NCBI GenBank assembly: GCA_004556755.1
Contig: SFFW01000011.1
Span: 1 to 49,633, forward strand
DNA from: Clostridiales bacterium
GTDB taxonomy: Bacteria > Bacillota > Clostridia > Oscillospirales > Oscillospiraceae
Direction of reading: 5' to 3'
Length of the DNA stretch: 49,633 nt
Part shown: positions 6,325 through 14,937 of the stretch, in pieces
Layout: each line of letters begins with the position of its first letter
Numbering within the stretch: the first letter of the stretch is position 1
Program-made: the position numbers and the translations under genes
Notes under the pieces: model-generated
The model's input: the letters and a program-made list of their open reading frames with translations, nothing else
The model's database searches: none
Told to the model about the DNA's origin: nothing

Positions 6325-8946
6325 TCAACCCAATTTTCGCTGAATAAATTTGACCAGCTCGACTATCGGGATGACGCAGAAGCCGAGGCCAATCGCAATG
6401 AGGTACTCGTTAAGCTCAACGGACGCAAAGCCGAAGGCTTCCGCCAAAAGCGGGATCTCGCAGACGGCGGTGGTCATAATAAGCGAGCCGACGGCGGCAA
6501 GGTAAAGCATCTTATTGTGGTTTCCGATGCCGAATATGCTGCCCCGCTGCGAGCGCATATTGAAGGAGTGGAATATCTCCGCCATGCTCATGGTGAGAAA
6601 CGCCATCGTCGTGCCGTCGGGCGAGTTTGCGATCTCCCAAACGCCGCTTTCGATGTAGTGGCCGATGAAGTAGGACACGAGCGTGAGTGCGGAAACGACA
6701 AATCCCTGATATGCGATGTCAACGCCCATGCCGCCGGCAAACACCCCGGCGGAGGCGGGTCTCGGTGAGCGGCGCATGATGTCACGCTCGCCCTTTTCCA
6801 TGCCGAGCGCAAGCGCCGGGAAGCAGTCGGTAACGAGGTTTATCCACAGAAGATGCACGGGCTGAAGTATCGTAAAGCCGAGCAGCGTCGCCGCAAAAAT
6901 GCCTATTACCTCGCTGAGGTTCGACGCAAGCAGGAACTGTATCGCCTTGCGTATGTTGTCGTAGATGCGGCGTCCCTCGCCGACTGCGCCGACGATGGTC
7001 GCAAAGTTGTCGTCGGCAAGCACCATGTCGGCGACGTTCTTCGTAACGTCGGTGCCGGTTATGCCCATGCCGACGCCGATGTCGGCGGTCTTTATCGACG
7101 GAGCGTCGTTGACGCCGTCGCCGGTCATCGCCGTGACGTAGCCCGCATTCTGCCACGCCTTGACGATGCGGGTCTTATGCTCCGGCTGCACACGGGCGTA
7201 AACGCTGATGCTGCGGAACACCTTCTCAAACTCCTCGTCACTCATCGCCGAAAGCTCAAGCCCCGTAACGGCACGCTCGCCCTCGTGCAGTATCCCCAAC
7301 TCCTTGGCTATGGCTACCGCCGTATCGACGTGGTCGCCCGTTATCATTATCGCTCTGATGCCGGCAGCCTCGCACTCCTCTATCGCCGCCCTGACCTCCG
7401 GGCGCACGGGGTCTATCATCCCGCACAGCCCCACAAAGCAGAGCTTCTGCTCAAGATACTGCGGTGCGGCGCTGTCGCTCGGAGCATCCCAACGTCTTTC
7501 CGCACAGGCAAGGACTCGCAGCGCCCTGTCCGCCATCGCCTTGTTTGCGGCAAATATCTTTTGGCGGTACTCCTCGGTCATGGGAACGGGCTTACCGTCC
7601 TCAAGGTAGTATTCGCAGCGGTCGATAACTATGTCGGGAGCGCCCTTTGTAAACTGAACGATGCCCTCGTGCGCATGGTGCAGGGTACTCATCATCTTGC
7701 GCCCGGAGTCGAAGGGGGCCTCCATGAAGCGGGGTGCCTTCTCCTTGAGTTCGGGCTTTTTAAGCCCCAGCGACGCCGCCCACTGTACGAGCGCCGCCTC
7801 CGTCGGCTCGCCGCTGACCTCTCCGTCTTCCGACAGCTCGGCGTCGCTGCACAGCGCCATGGCTGCGGAAAGACGCTTCTCGTCGCTGCCGAAGAAGTCC
7901 GTGACCGTCATTTTGTTCTGCGTGAGCGTACCCGTTTTGTCGGAGCAGATTATCTGAGCGCAGCCGAGTGTTTCGACCGCAGTCAGACGGCGGATTATCG
8001 CATTGCGCTTGGACATATTGGTGACGCCGATGGACAGCACCATTGTCACGACCGCCGCAAGGCCTTCGGGTATCGCAGCGACCGCAAGGGAGACGGCAAT
8101 CATGAACGAATCCAGAACGGCTTCAAACTCAAAGCCTCCGGCTCTGGCTATCTGCACGGCAAACACGGCGGCACAGATGCCCAGCACGAGGTAGGTCAGC
8201 ACACGGCTAAGCTGGTTGAGCTTTATCTGCAAGGGTGTCTGCCCCTCCTTCGCCTGCGAAAGGGCGTCGGCGATCCTGCCCATCTCGGTATCCATACCCG
8301 TTGCGCAGACGACCATGACGCCTCTGCCATAAACGACAGTCGAACCCATGTACGCCATGTTCGTTCTGTCGCCGAGCGGCACCTCGCCAGCTGCGGTGAG
8401 CGCATCCGCCGTCTTGTCAACGGGGACAGACTCGCCTGTCAGAGCGGCTTCCTCGATCTTCAGGCTTGCGCTTTCGATTATCCTGCCGTCTGCGGGAACG
8501 GCGTCGCCCGCTTCGAGCAGCACCACGTCGCCGGGGACGAGGTCCTCGCTGTGAACGGTGTGTATTGTGCCGCTGCGCATGACCTTCGAGCTTGCGGCGG
8601 ACATTTCCCGCAGAGCCTCTATCGCCTTTTCCGCCTTGTTTTCCTGATAAACGCCGAGGACGGCGTTCACGATCACGACCGCAAGAATGATTATCACGTC
8701 GGCAAAGCTCTCGCCCTCGCTGACGGCCAGCACGCCGGATATCGCCGCTGCGCAGAGCAGTATTATTATCATCGGATCCTTCATCTGCGCAAAAAAGCGC
8801 TTAATGAGGGAATCCTTCTTCGCCTCGGCGAGCTTATTTTTCCCGTGTTTTAAGAGTCTCTTTTCCGCCTCGTTTACATCGAGACCCTCATGTGAGGACC
8901 CCAGCTCCTCTAAGACTCTCTCTTTTTCCTCGCAATAATACCTCAT
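6325..8946 (-). CDS. P2-type cation-transporting ATPase (Ca2+/Mn2+ type)
   Basis: 873 residues. An N-terminal cation-ATPase domain (1-50) is followed by a membrane-helix pair, the actuator with TGES (170-173), the M4 motif AIPEGLA (~291-297), the phosphorylation site D336 in SDKTGTLT, the hinge GDGVND, and six C-terminal helices with WINLVTD in M6. PEGL plus the N..D pair of M6 is the SERCA/PMR1-type ion site, normally annotated as Ca2+ export. The gene sits directly behind a yybP-ykoY leader, a Mn2+ sensor, so export of Mn2+ (possibly with Ca2+) is the better guess. It is a single-gene unit with its own promoter. Confidence 0.93.
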   Translation of the reverse strand: MRYYCEEKERVLEELGSSHEGLDVNEAEKRLLKHGKNKLAEAKKDSLIKRFFAQMKDPMIIILLCAAAISGVLAVSEGESFADVIIILAVVIVNAVLGVYQENKAEKAIEALREMSAASSKVMRSGTIHTVHSEDLVPGDVVLLEAGDAVPADGRIIESASLKIEEAALTGESVPVDKTADALTAAGEVPLGDRTNMAYMGSTVVYGRGVMVVCATGMDTEMGRIADALSQAKEGQTPLQIKLNQLSRVLTYLVLGICAAVFAVQIARAGGFEFEAVLDSFMIAVSLAVAAIPEGLAAVVTMVLSIGVTNMSKRNAIIRRLTAVETLGCAQIICSDKTGTLTQNKMTVTDFFGSDEKRLSAAMALCSDAELSEDGEVSGEPTEAALVQWAASLGLKKPELKEKAPRFMEAPFDSGRKMMSTLHHAHEGIVQFTKGAPDIVIDRCEYYLEDGKPVPMTEEYRQKIFAANKAMADRALRVLACAERRWDAPSDSAAPQYLEQKLCFVGLCGMIDPVRPEVRAAIEECEAAGIRAIMITGDHVDTAVAIAKELGILHEGERAVTGLELSAMSDEEFEKVFRSISVYARVQPEHKTRIVKAWQNAGYVTAMTGDGVNDAPSIKTADIGVGMGITGTDVTKNVADMVLADDNFATIVGAVGEGRRIYDNIRKAIQFLLASNLSEVIGIFAATLLGFTILQPVHLLWINLVTDCFPALALGMEKGERDIMRRSPRPASAGVFAGGMGVDIAYQGFVVSALTLVSYFIGHYIESGVWEIANSPDGTTMAFLTMSMAEIFHSFNMRSQRGSIFGIGNHNKMLYLAAVGSLIMTTAVCEIPLLAEAFGFASVELNEYLIAIGLGFCVIPIVELVKFIQRKLG

Positions 8947-8984
8947 TATATCATCCTTTCTGAGCTATTTTACCCGAAAAGAAA

Positions 8985-9017
8985 AAGACCTTTACGGGTA
9001 AAACCCGTAAAAGTCTT
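8985..9017 (-). terminator. Riboswitch expression-platform terminator
   Basis: A long stem (AAGACCTTTACGGGT paired with ACCCGTAAAAGTCTT) followed by T5 on the minus strand, between the aptamer and the ATPase start. It would be disrupted when the aptamer binds metal. Confidence 0.85.
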
Positions 9018-9143
9018 GCAAATACATAACCTTGCGGCTCAGTATCCCATGCACCGAGCCATACGGCCGTGATGACGATGCACGGACGCCAATGCGTCAG
9101 CTACTCCCTTTTACCGAGCCGGGATCTCCGGCTCACTTGCTTT
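9018..9143 (-). promoter_or_regulatory. yybP-ykoY (Mn2+) riboswitch aptamer
   Basis: Read on the minus strand, the leader has AAAAGGGAGTAGC (about 9099-9112), the conserved 5' strand of the yybP-ykoY aptamer, a central GC-rich hairpin region with CATCGTCATCACGG, and GAGCCGCAAGGTT near the 3' side, then the terminator. The layout (promoter, ~120-base aptamer, terminator, transporter gene) is standard. This class senses Mn2+ and usually activates exporters when Mn2+ is high. The call is by eye; a covariance-model search would confirm it. Confidence 0.8.
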
Positions 9144-9149
9144 CCATAC

Positions 9150-9178
9150 AAATTAGCATAAACTTTTCGCCGTGTCAA
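9150..9178 (-). promoter_or_regulatory. Promoter of the riboswitch-ATPase transcript
   Basis: TTGACA (9173-9178), a 17-bp spacer and TAATTT (9150-9155) with an extended -10 TG one base upstream, on the minus strand. The predicted start falls at the aptamer 5' edge. Confidence 0.75.
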
Positions 9179-9204
9179 TCGAAATCGCTTGAATTTACAA
9201 ATGC

Positions 9205-9837
9205 TTAACTTCTTATGGCGGGGAGGTTCCATTTGTAGACCGTCGCCAACACACGCAGCGCGATAATGACCACCATTCCCGAGACGGCGGCTATCGTCTC
9301 ATGCACGCCGAGGGCAAACAGCCCGTAGTAAACGCCGCCGCCGAGCAGCGACGCCACGGCGTACACACGCTTGCGCAGCACCTTCGGCATCTTGTTTATC
9401 ATCATGTCACGCAGCATACCGCCGCCGACGCCGGTGCTCATGCCGAGCACCAGTATGAGCAGCACATTGTCGCTCTGCTGCATTGCGGTGTTCATGCCGG
9501 ACACGGTGAACACCGCAAGACCGACGGCATCGAACATATTGTTGATGCTGTCGAGCCTGTCCCTGTGCTTCCTGTACTTTTCCCGGCGAATGTAAGCGTC
9601 CGCAAAGACGACGAGCGCTGCGACCGCAGCCACGGCAAGGTACACATAGCTCACGAACATCTTCGGCGGAGTAACGCCGAGCAGAAGGTCCCTTATAACG
9701 CCGCCGCCGAGTGCGGTGACGACCGCAAGGAATATAACGCCGAATATGTCTGCTTCATGCTCAAGCGCCGCCATTGCGCCCGACACGGCAAACGCCGCCG
9801 CACCTATAATTTCAAGTGCATATATCAGTTCGTCCAT
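9205..9837 (-). CDS. TRIC-type channel / UPF0126 family membrane protein
   Basis: 210 residues, about seven membrane helices, built from two copies of the UPF0126 unit (PF03458). Each copy has a helix ending in a glycine-rich turn and charged pair: GGGVIRDLLLG in the first, GGGMLRDMM in the second. Structures of relatives show trimeric cation channels; a glycine-transport role has also been proposed for the family. The ATG at 9837 overlaps the last base of the ychF stop (TGATG); a GTG one codon earlier is possible. It is the last gene of a long leftward run. Confidence 0.88.
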   Translation of the reverse strand: MDELIYALEIIGAAAFAVSGAMAALEHEADIFGVIFLAVVTALGGGVIRDLLLGVTPPKMFVSYVYLAVAAVAALVVFADAYIRREKYRKHRDRLDSINNMFDAVGLAVFTVSGMNTAMQQSDNVLLILVLGMSTGVGGGMLRDMMINKMPKVLRKRVYAVASLLGGGVYYGLFALGVHETIAAVSGMVVIIALRVLATVYKWNLPAIRS

Positions 9838-10928
9838 CACACATTGAATCTGAACAGCGTAACGTCGCCGTCGTTCATAACATATTCCTTGCCCTCGGAC
9901 CGCAAAAGTCCCTTTTCCTTTGCCGCCGCCATGCTGCCGCAGCTTTTAAGGTCGTCAAAAGCGACGATCTCGGCTCTGATAAAGCCCCGCTCAAAGTCGC
10001 TGTGTATCTTGCCCGCCGCCTGAGGTGCCTTGGTGCCCTTCTTTATCGTCCACGCACGGCACTCGTCCGCACCGCAGGTGAGGAAGGATATAAGGCCCAG
10101 AAGCGAGTATGAGGTCTTTATCATGCGGTCAAGACCGCTTTCGCTCATGCCCAGCTCCTCAAGGAACATCTCCCGCTCGTCCGGCTCTAAGGCTGCGATC
10201 TCCGCTTCAAGCTTTGCGCAGATGGGCAGCACCTCGGCGTTTTCCGCCGCTGCGATCTTGCACAGCTCCTTGTAGTAGGGGTTGTCGGCGTAAGAGGCAA
10301 CGCCGTCCTCATCCATGTTTGCGGCGTAAATGACTGGCTTTATCGTGAGCAGGTCGCTCGTTGCGATAAGCTCCATATCCTCCGGGTCACACCCATAGCT
10401 TCTGACGGACTTGCCCTCGTTCAGATGCTTCAAAAGTCCTTCAAAGACCTCCGCCTCGTGCAGATATTTTTTGTCCGCCTTGGCGTTTTTGTTTGCCTTC
10501 TCAATGCGGCGCTCGACCATCTCCATGTCCGCCATGATAAGCTCAAGGTCGATGATCTCAACATCACGCTTCGGGTCGGTGCCGCCCTCGACGTGGATGA
10601 CGTTCTCGTCGTCAAAGCAGCGCACAACGTGAACGATGGCGTCGGTGTTGCGGATGTTTGACAGGAACTTGTTGCCCAAGCCCTCGCCCTTGCTTGCGCC
10701 TCTGACGAGTCCGGCTATGTCGACAAACTCGATGACTGCGGGGGTGTACTTTTTAGGCTCGTACAGCCCTGCGAGGAAGTCCAGTCTCTCGTCGGGAACG
10801 CTGACCATTCCGACGTTCGGCTCGATGGTGCAGAAGGGGTAGTTTGCGCTTTCGGCACCGGCATTGGTGATTGCGTTAAAAAGCGTTGATTTGCCGACGT
10901 TCGGCAGTCCTACGATACCTAATTTCAT
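9837..10928 (-). CDS. ychF: Redox-regulated ATPase YchF (Obg family)
   Basis: 363 residues, the normal family length. G1 motif GLPNVGKST at 7-15; DIAGLVRGASKGEGLGNKFL is G3; the G4 position reads NMDED instead of NKxD, the change that gives this family ATP preference. A coiled-coil insert (about 130-200) and a C-terminal TGS domain (FLTCGADECRAWTIKKGTKAPQAAG) follow. Universally conserved, ribosome-associated, involved in stress responses. Start after GGAGGAATACAT. A weak hairpin separates it from ftsH. Confidence 0.96.
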   Translation of the reverse strand: MKLGIVGLPNVGKSTLFNAITNAGAESANYPFCTIEPNVGMVSVPDERLDFLAGLYEPKKYTPAVIEFVDIAGLVRGASKGEGLGNKFLSNIRNTDAIVHVVRCFDDENVIHVEGGTDPKRDVEIIDLELIMADMEMVERRIEKANKNAKADKKYLHEAEVFEGLLKHLNEGKSVRSYGCDPEDMELIATSDLLTIKPVIYAANMDEDGVASYADNPYYKELCKIAAAENAEVLPICAKLEAEIAALEPDEREMFLEELGMSESGLDRMIKTSYSLLGLISFLTCGADECRAWTIKKGTKAPQAAGKIHSDFERGFIRAEIVAFDDLKSCGSMAAAKEKGLLRSEGKEYVMNDGDVTLFRFNV

Positions 10929-10966
10929 ATGTATTCCTCCGTTTCGGAAGCGTTTTCACGTTTGAA

Positions 10967-10987
10967 AGGGCGGCTAACTGCCGCCCT
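10967..10987 (-). terminator. Weak intrinsic terminator or processing hairpin after ftsH
   Basis: Stem AGGGCGGC/GCCGCCCT with loop TAACT, followed on the minus strand by only TTTCAAACG. The poor T-run suggests partial read-through into ychF. Confidence 0.5.
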
Positions 10988-11002
10988 ATACTATTCTTAT
11001 TC

Positions 11003-13030
11003 TCAGCCCTGATCGTCGTCGTTTGAAGGCGGGATAACGTAGCCGTCGCCGTCGGACGGCTTATTGTCAGCGCCGTCTGTCGGTTCTGCGCTTTCGTCGC
11101 TTTCCGGCTCGTCAAAGCGAGCGATCTTGCGTGCGGGACGCTCAATGCTGTCGTCACGCATACCGGGCTGCGGCTTAGGCTCCGGGAAATAGCCGTTGTC
11201 GCAGTAGAAGTTGAAGTCCGCACCCTCGATGCTCTCATGCTCAAGCAGGTACTCCGCAACGCCGATAAGCTGCGCACGGTGCTCGGTCAGTATCTTCTCG
11301 CACAGCGCCGCCGCCTCGTCGAAGATGCGCTTGACCTCCTCGTCGATGATGGCCGCCGTCTCCTCAGAGTAGCTCTTGGTGGTGCCGAAGTCACGACCTA
11401 TAAAGATGCTGTGGTCGGAGCTGTCGAAGGAAATGGGTCCGAGCCTGTCGCTCATACCGTACTTCGTGACCATGTTCCTTGCGGTGTTGGTCGCCTGCTG
11501 AATGTCGCCCGATGCACCGGTGGATATATCGTCAAGGAACAGCTTTTCGGCCATTCTGCCGCCGAGCGCCATAACGATGCTCTCGAACATCTGGCTCTTT
11601 GAGGTGAAGCTCTCCAGATCCTCCTGCGGACGGAAAAGCGTAAAGCCTCCGGCGGGACCTCTGGGGATGATGGTTATATAATGCACGGGGTCGGTATGCT
11701 CAAGGTACTTGCCCGCAATTGCATGACCCGACTCGTGGTATGCGGTAAGTCGCCTTGCCTTGTCGCTCATCTTGCGGCTCTTCTTTTCGGGGCCCATCTC
11801 CACCTTGAGTATCGCCTCGTCGCAGTCCGCCATGGTGATAAAGCGATGCTTTCTGCGCACGGCAAGCAGCGCAGCCTCGTTGAGCAGGTTCTCAAGATCG
11901 GCGCCGGAGAAGCCGGGCGTACCCTTTGCGATGGAGTTGAGGTCAACGTCGTCGGCAAGGATCTTGCCCCTTGCATGGATGCGCAGTATCGCCTCTCTGC
12001 CTCTGATATCGGGCAGACCGACGTAGATCTGTCTGTCGAAGCGGCCGGGACGCAGCAGCGCATTGTCGAGGATGTCGGCACGGTTGGTCGCCGCCATGAC
12101 GATAACGCCCTCGTTGTTTCCGAAGCCGTCCATTTCGACGAGGAGCTGGTTTAGGGTCTGCTCACGCTCGTCGTGACCGCCGCCGAGGCCGGAGCCTCTC
12201 TGACGGCCGACTGCGTCGATCTCGTCGATGAATATGATCGCAGGAGCGATCTTCTTTGCCTGATCGAACAGGTCCCTGACACGGCTTGCGCCGACACCGA
12301 CGTACAGCTCAACGAAGTCGGAGCCGGAGATGGACAGGAACTGCACTCCCGCCTCGCCCGCAACGGCCTTTGCAAGCAGGGTCTTGCCGGTACCCGGAGG
12401 TCCTACGAGCAGGACGCCCTTGGGAATCCTTGCGCCCATGCCGGTGAACGCCTTGGGGTCACGGAGGAAGTCAACGATCTCACGCAGCTCCTCCTTTTCC
12501 TCGTCGGCGCCTGCGACGTCCTTAAAGGTCTTTTTGTTCTTTTCCTCGCTGCCGAGCCTTGTGCGAGCCTTGCCGAACTTGCCAATGCCGTTGGCGCCGC
12601 CGCCGGAGCGGTTCATCATGATATACCAGAACAGGACGATAAGTCCGAAGGTTATCACATAGGGGATTATCGCCAGCCACCAGTTGGTCTGCGGCTGGGT
12701 TATTTCGTAATCCGTAATGATGCCTCTCTCGTACTGCTCTTTTATAAGCTGGTTAAAGTCCTCGTAGAACAGCGAGAAGCTGTACACCTCGAACTCGACC
12801 TTATGCGTGCCGTCGCCCTTGTCGTCACGGACTATCATCGTAATGACGTCGGAGCTGCCGTCGTATTCAAAGGATTTGACCTTTTCCTCTTTAAACAGGT
12901 CGTAAACCTCGGAGTAGGAGACCTGTTCGGTCTCACCGCCGTTTAAGAGGACGAAGATTATGACCATCGTCATAATGAGCAGGATCACATAGAATCCTAT
13001 GTCTCTGGAACGGTTGCGTCTGTTGTTCAA
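11003..13030 (-). CDS. ftsH: ATP-dependent zinc metalloprotease FtsH
   Basis: 675 residues. Two N-terminal membrane helices (about 11-30 and 118-138) flank an extracytoplasmic domain. AAA+ module: Walker A GPPGTGKT (210-217), Walker B IIFIDE (265-270), second region of homology NALLRPGRFDR (323-333). Protease: HESGH (432-436) zinc site and a downstream Asp in GASGDIQ. The acidic C-terminal tail (about 620-675, rich in D/E/S/P) is low complexity. Membrane-bound quality-control protease. It follows hpt by 28 bases, the common tilS-hpt-ftsH arrangement of Firmicutes. Confidence 0.97.
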   Translation of the reverse strand: MNNRRNRSRDIGFYVILLIMTMVIIFVLLNGGETEQVSYSEVYDLFKEEKVKSFEYDGSSDVITMIVRDDKGDGTHKVEFEVYSFSLFYEDFNQLIKEQYERGIITDYEITQPQTNWWLAIIPYVITFGLIVLFWYIMMNRSGGGANGIGKFGKARTRLGSEEKNKKTFKDVAGADEEKEELREIVDFLRDPKAFTGMGARIPKGVLLVGPPGTGKTLLAKAVAGEAGVQFLSISGSDFVELYVGVGASRVRDLFDQAKKIAPAIIFIDEIDAVGRQRGSGLGGGHDEREQTLNQLLVEMDGFGNNEGVIVMAATNRADILDNALLRPGRFDRQIYVGLPDIRGREAILRIHARGKILADDVDLNSIAKGTPGFSGADLENLLNEAALLAVRRKHRFITMADCDEAILKVEMGPEKKSRKMSDKARRLTAYHESGHAIAGKYLEHTDPVHYITIIPRGPAGGFTLFRPQEDLESFTSKSQMFESIVMALGGRMAEKLFLDDISTGASGDIQQATNTARNMVTKYGMSDRLGPISFDSSDHSIFIGRDFGTTKSYSEETAAIIDEEVKRIFDEAAALCEKILTEHRAQLIGVAEYLLEHESIEGADFNFYCDNGYFPEPKPQPGMRDDSIERPARKIARFDEPESDESAEPTDGADNKPSDGDGYVIPPSNDDDQG

Positions 13031-13058
13031 ACTATCACTTCTTTCCTGGTGTCGGCAA

Positions 13059-13601
13059 TCATTCTTCGGCCATGTAGATCTCAGGCTTCAGCACGCCTAT
13101 GTAAGGCAGATTGCGGTATTTTTCGTTATAATCAAGCCCGTAGCCCACGACGAAAGCGTCGGGAACTTCAAAACAGGAATATCTTGCGTAAACGGGAGCC
13201 TTGCGGCGGGAGGGCTTGTCCATCAGCGTTGCAATGGTGATGGACGCAGGATTGCGGTTCGCGAGGTAATTCTGAAGGTAGCTCAGTGTCATACCGGAGT
13301 CGAGGATGTCCTCGACCATGATGATGTGTCTGCCCTCGATGTTCTGGCTGAGGTCCTTGTGGATCTCGACCGCACCGGTGGAGGTGGTTCCCCGATAGGA
13401 GGAGACCGCCATAAAATCGACGGAGCAGGGGATCGTCACGCTGCGCATGAGGTCCGCCATGAAAACGAAGCAGCCCTTCAAAACGCCGACGAAGATCGGA
13501 TCCATGCCCGCAAAGTCCTTAGAGATCTGTGCACCGAGGGCGGCAACCTTTTCCGCTATTGCGTCCTCGGTAAAGAATATGCTTTCAATATCATTTCTCA
13601 T
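13059..13601 (-). CDS. hpt: Hypoxanthine phosphoribosyltransferase
   Basis: 180 residues from the ATG at 13601 (GGGAGAG ten bases upstream; an ATG three codons earlier is too close to that site). PRPP loop IIMVEDILDSGMTL is in the second half and a flexible-loop SYRGT earlier. Converts hypoxanthine or guanine plus PRPP to IMP or GMP in purine salvage. The start overlaps the end of tilS by 11 bases, indicating translational coupling in the conserved tilS-hpt-ftsH cluster. Confidence 0.96.
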   Translation of the reverse strand: MRNDIESIFFTEDAIAEKVAALGAQISKDFAGMDPIFVGVLKGCFVFMADLMRSVTIPCSVDFMAVSSYRGTTSTGAVEIHKDLSQNIEGRHIIMVEDILDSGMTLSYLQNYLANRNPASITIATLMDKPSRRKAPVYARYSCFEVPDAFVVGYGLDYNEKYRNLPYIGVLKPEIYMAEE

Positions 13602-14937
13602 CTTTCTCATTCTCTCCCGTGCAGTTTATTTTATTTATTTTTACTCTCAAAACCGTGTCCCCCGGTTCGGCTGCGACTCTCTCGTCCATACCCATTCCGA
13701 GTACCGCAATGGGTCCGTTTCTGTCACGCAGCACGGGGATCATGTCCCGCCTTGCGACGGGAACGTTACGCTCTCGCAAAAGCTCCTTGAGGCTTTTTGT
13801 GCAGCCTCTGCCCCGGAGCCTTATCCTGTCGCCGTCCTGTCGAGGGGTAAGGGATATGCTACCACAAATGCCGGAGTATTTAAAGTCAAAATTGTGAATG
13901 TTATCAATTTGTTTGCAATTTTCGATTATTTCTCCCGAAATCCTTATTCCGGCTTCGGGAATGTCAATGCCGCCGTTTATCGGAATGACGTAGCTGCCGA
14001 GCTTTCTTGCGGCAGTGCCGAACAGGAGCTTATCCCTGTCCCGTGCGATGCGCATCCCTCGGACGTCGACGAATTTGTTCTCCGGGCTTTTGAGCAGCGC
14101 AAGTATCGCATCGGTCTGCACGGCGGTAAGCCCGCTCCCGCAGACGATCCTCAGCACCCGCACTGCGACCGCTCTCGGCAGAGCGGCAAGCTTTTCCGCC
14201 GGAAGCGAATCGTCGATGTAATTTTCCTCGGCAAAGCCCCTTGCGATGAAGTACAGGCAGGCATCGTCGTCACGCAGGCTCTCGGCGGTGCGCAGGCATC
14301 CCGCAGCAAAGCTCGGATTAAGCTCACTCAGCACCGGCATCACCCTGTGCCTGAGCTTGTTTCTCGTGTAATCGTCGTCGAGGTTCGTGCTGTCGGTGAC
14401 GTAGCAGATGCCCCGATCGTTAAGATAGCTCAGTATCTCCGCCCTCGTCGTCGAGAGCAGGGGGCGTATAAACTCGTCCCGTACCGGAGGTATGCCCGCA
14501 AGCCCTCTCGCTCCCGCTCCCCGAACGAGGTTTAAAAGCATCGTCTCTGCGTTATCCTCGGCGTTGTGCGCAGTTGCGATCTTGTTGCAGCCCGTCTTTT
14601 TTGCGGCGGAGCGCAGGAAATCGTAGCGCATGGCTCTGGCTGCGTCCTCCGTGCTTCTGCCGCTGTCTCTTGCGAGCGCCGCAACGTCTCCCCTGCCGCA
14701 GGCAAAGCTTATGCCCTCTCTGCGGCAGAAATCCTTGACGAACTCCTCGTCCCTGTCGGATTCCTCACCCCGCAGACAGTGGTTAAAGTGTGCCGCCGCA
14801 ACGGTGATGCCGAGCGTCTGCGCATTGTCGTGCAGCCACGAGAGCAGACACATGGAGTCTGCGCCGCCGGAGACTGCGCACAGCACCCTATCTTCCGGAC
14901 GGAGCATACCGTATTTTTTAATATACTCAATAATCAT
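13591..14937 (-). CDS. tilS: tRNA(Ile)-lysidine synthase
   Basis: 448 residues. PP-loop ATPase motif SGGADSM at 23-29, followed by the family blocks HFNHCLRGEESDRDEEFV and ATAHNAEDNAETMLLNL. The C-terminal TilS domain (CTKSLKELLRERNVPVARRDMIPVL) is present, so the protein is full length. It changes C34 of the CAU anticodon tRNA-Ile to lysidine so that it reads AUA. Its ATG is 11 bases upstream of the dnaB stop end, overlapping it. Confidence 0.96.
   Translation of the reverse strand: MIIEYIKKYGMLRPEDRVLCAVSGGADSMCLLSWLHDNAQTLGITVAAAHFNHCLRGEESDRDEEFVKDFCRREGISFACGRGDVAALARDSGRSTEDAARAMRYDFLRSAAKKTGCNKIATAHNAEDNAETMLLNLVRGAGARGLAGIPPVRDEFIRPLLSTTRAEILSYLNDRGICYVTDSTNLDDDYTRNKLRHRVMPVLSELNPSFAAGCLRTAESLRDDDACLYFIARGFAEENYIDDSLPAEKLAALPRAVAVRVLRIVCGSGLTAVQTDAILALLKSPENKFVDVRGMRIARDRDKLLFGTAARKLGSYVIPINGGIDIPEAGIRISGEIIENCKQIDNIHNFDFKYSGICGSISLTPRQDGDRIRLRGRGCTKSLKELLRERNVPVARRDMIPVLRDRNGPIAVLGMGMDERVAAEPGDTVLRVKINKINCTGENEKDEK

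Noticed and set aside
4622..8853. Very long open frames opposite thrS and opposite the P-type ATPase (up to 666 codons).
   Set aside because: They are antisense to genes with clear motifs, are rich in His/Arg/Leu as expected from the complement of GC-rich coding sequence, and have no recognisable domains.
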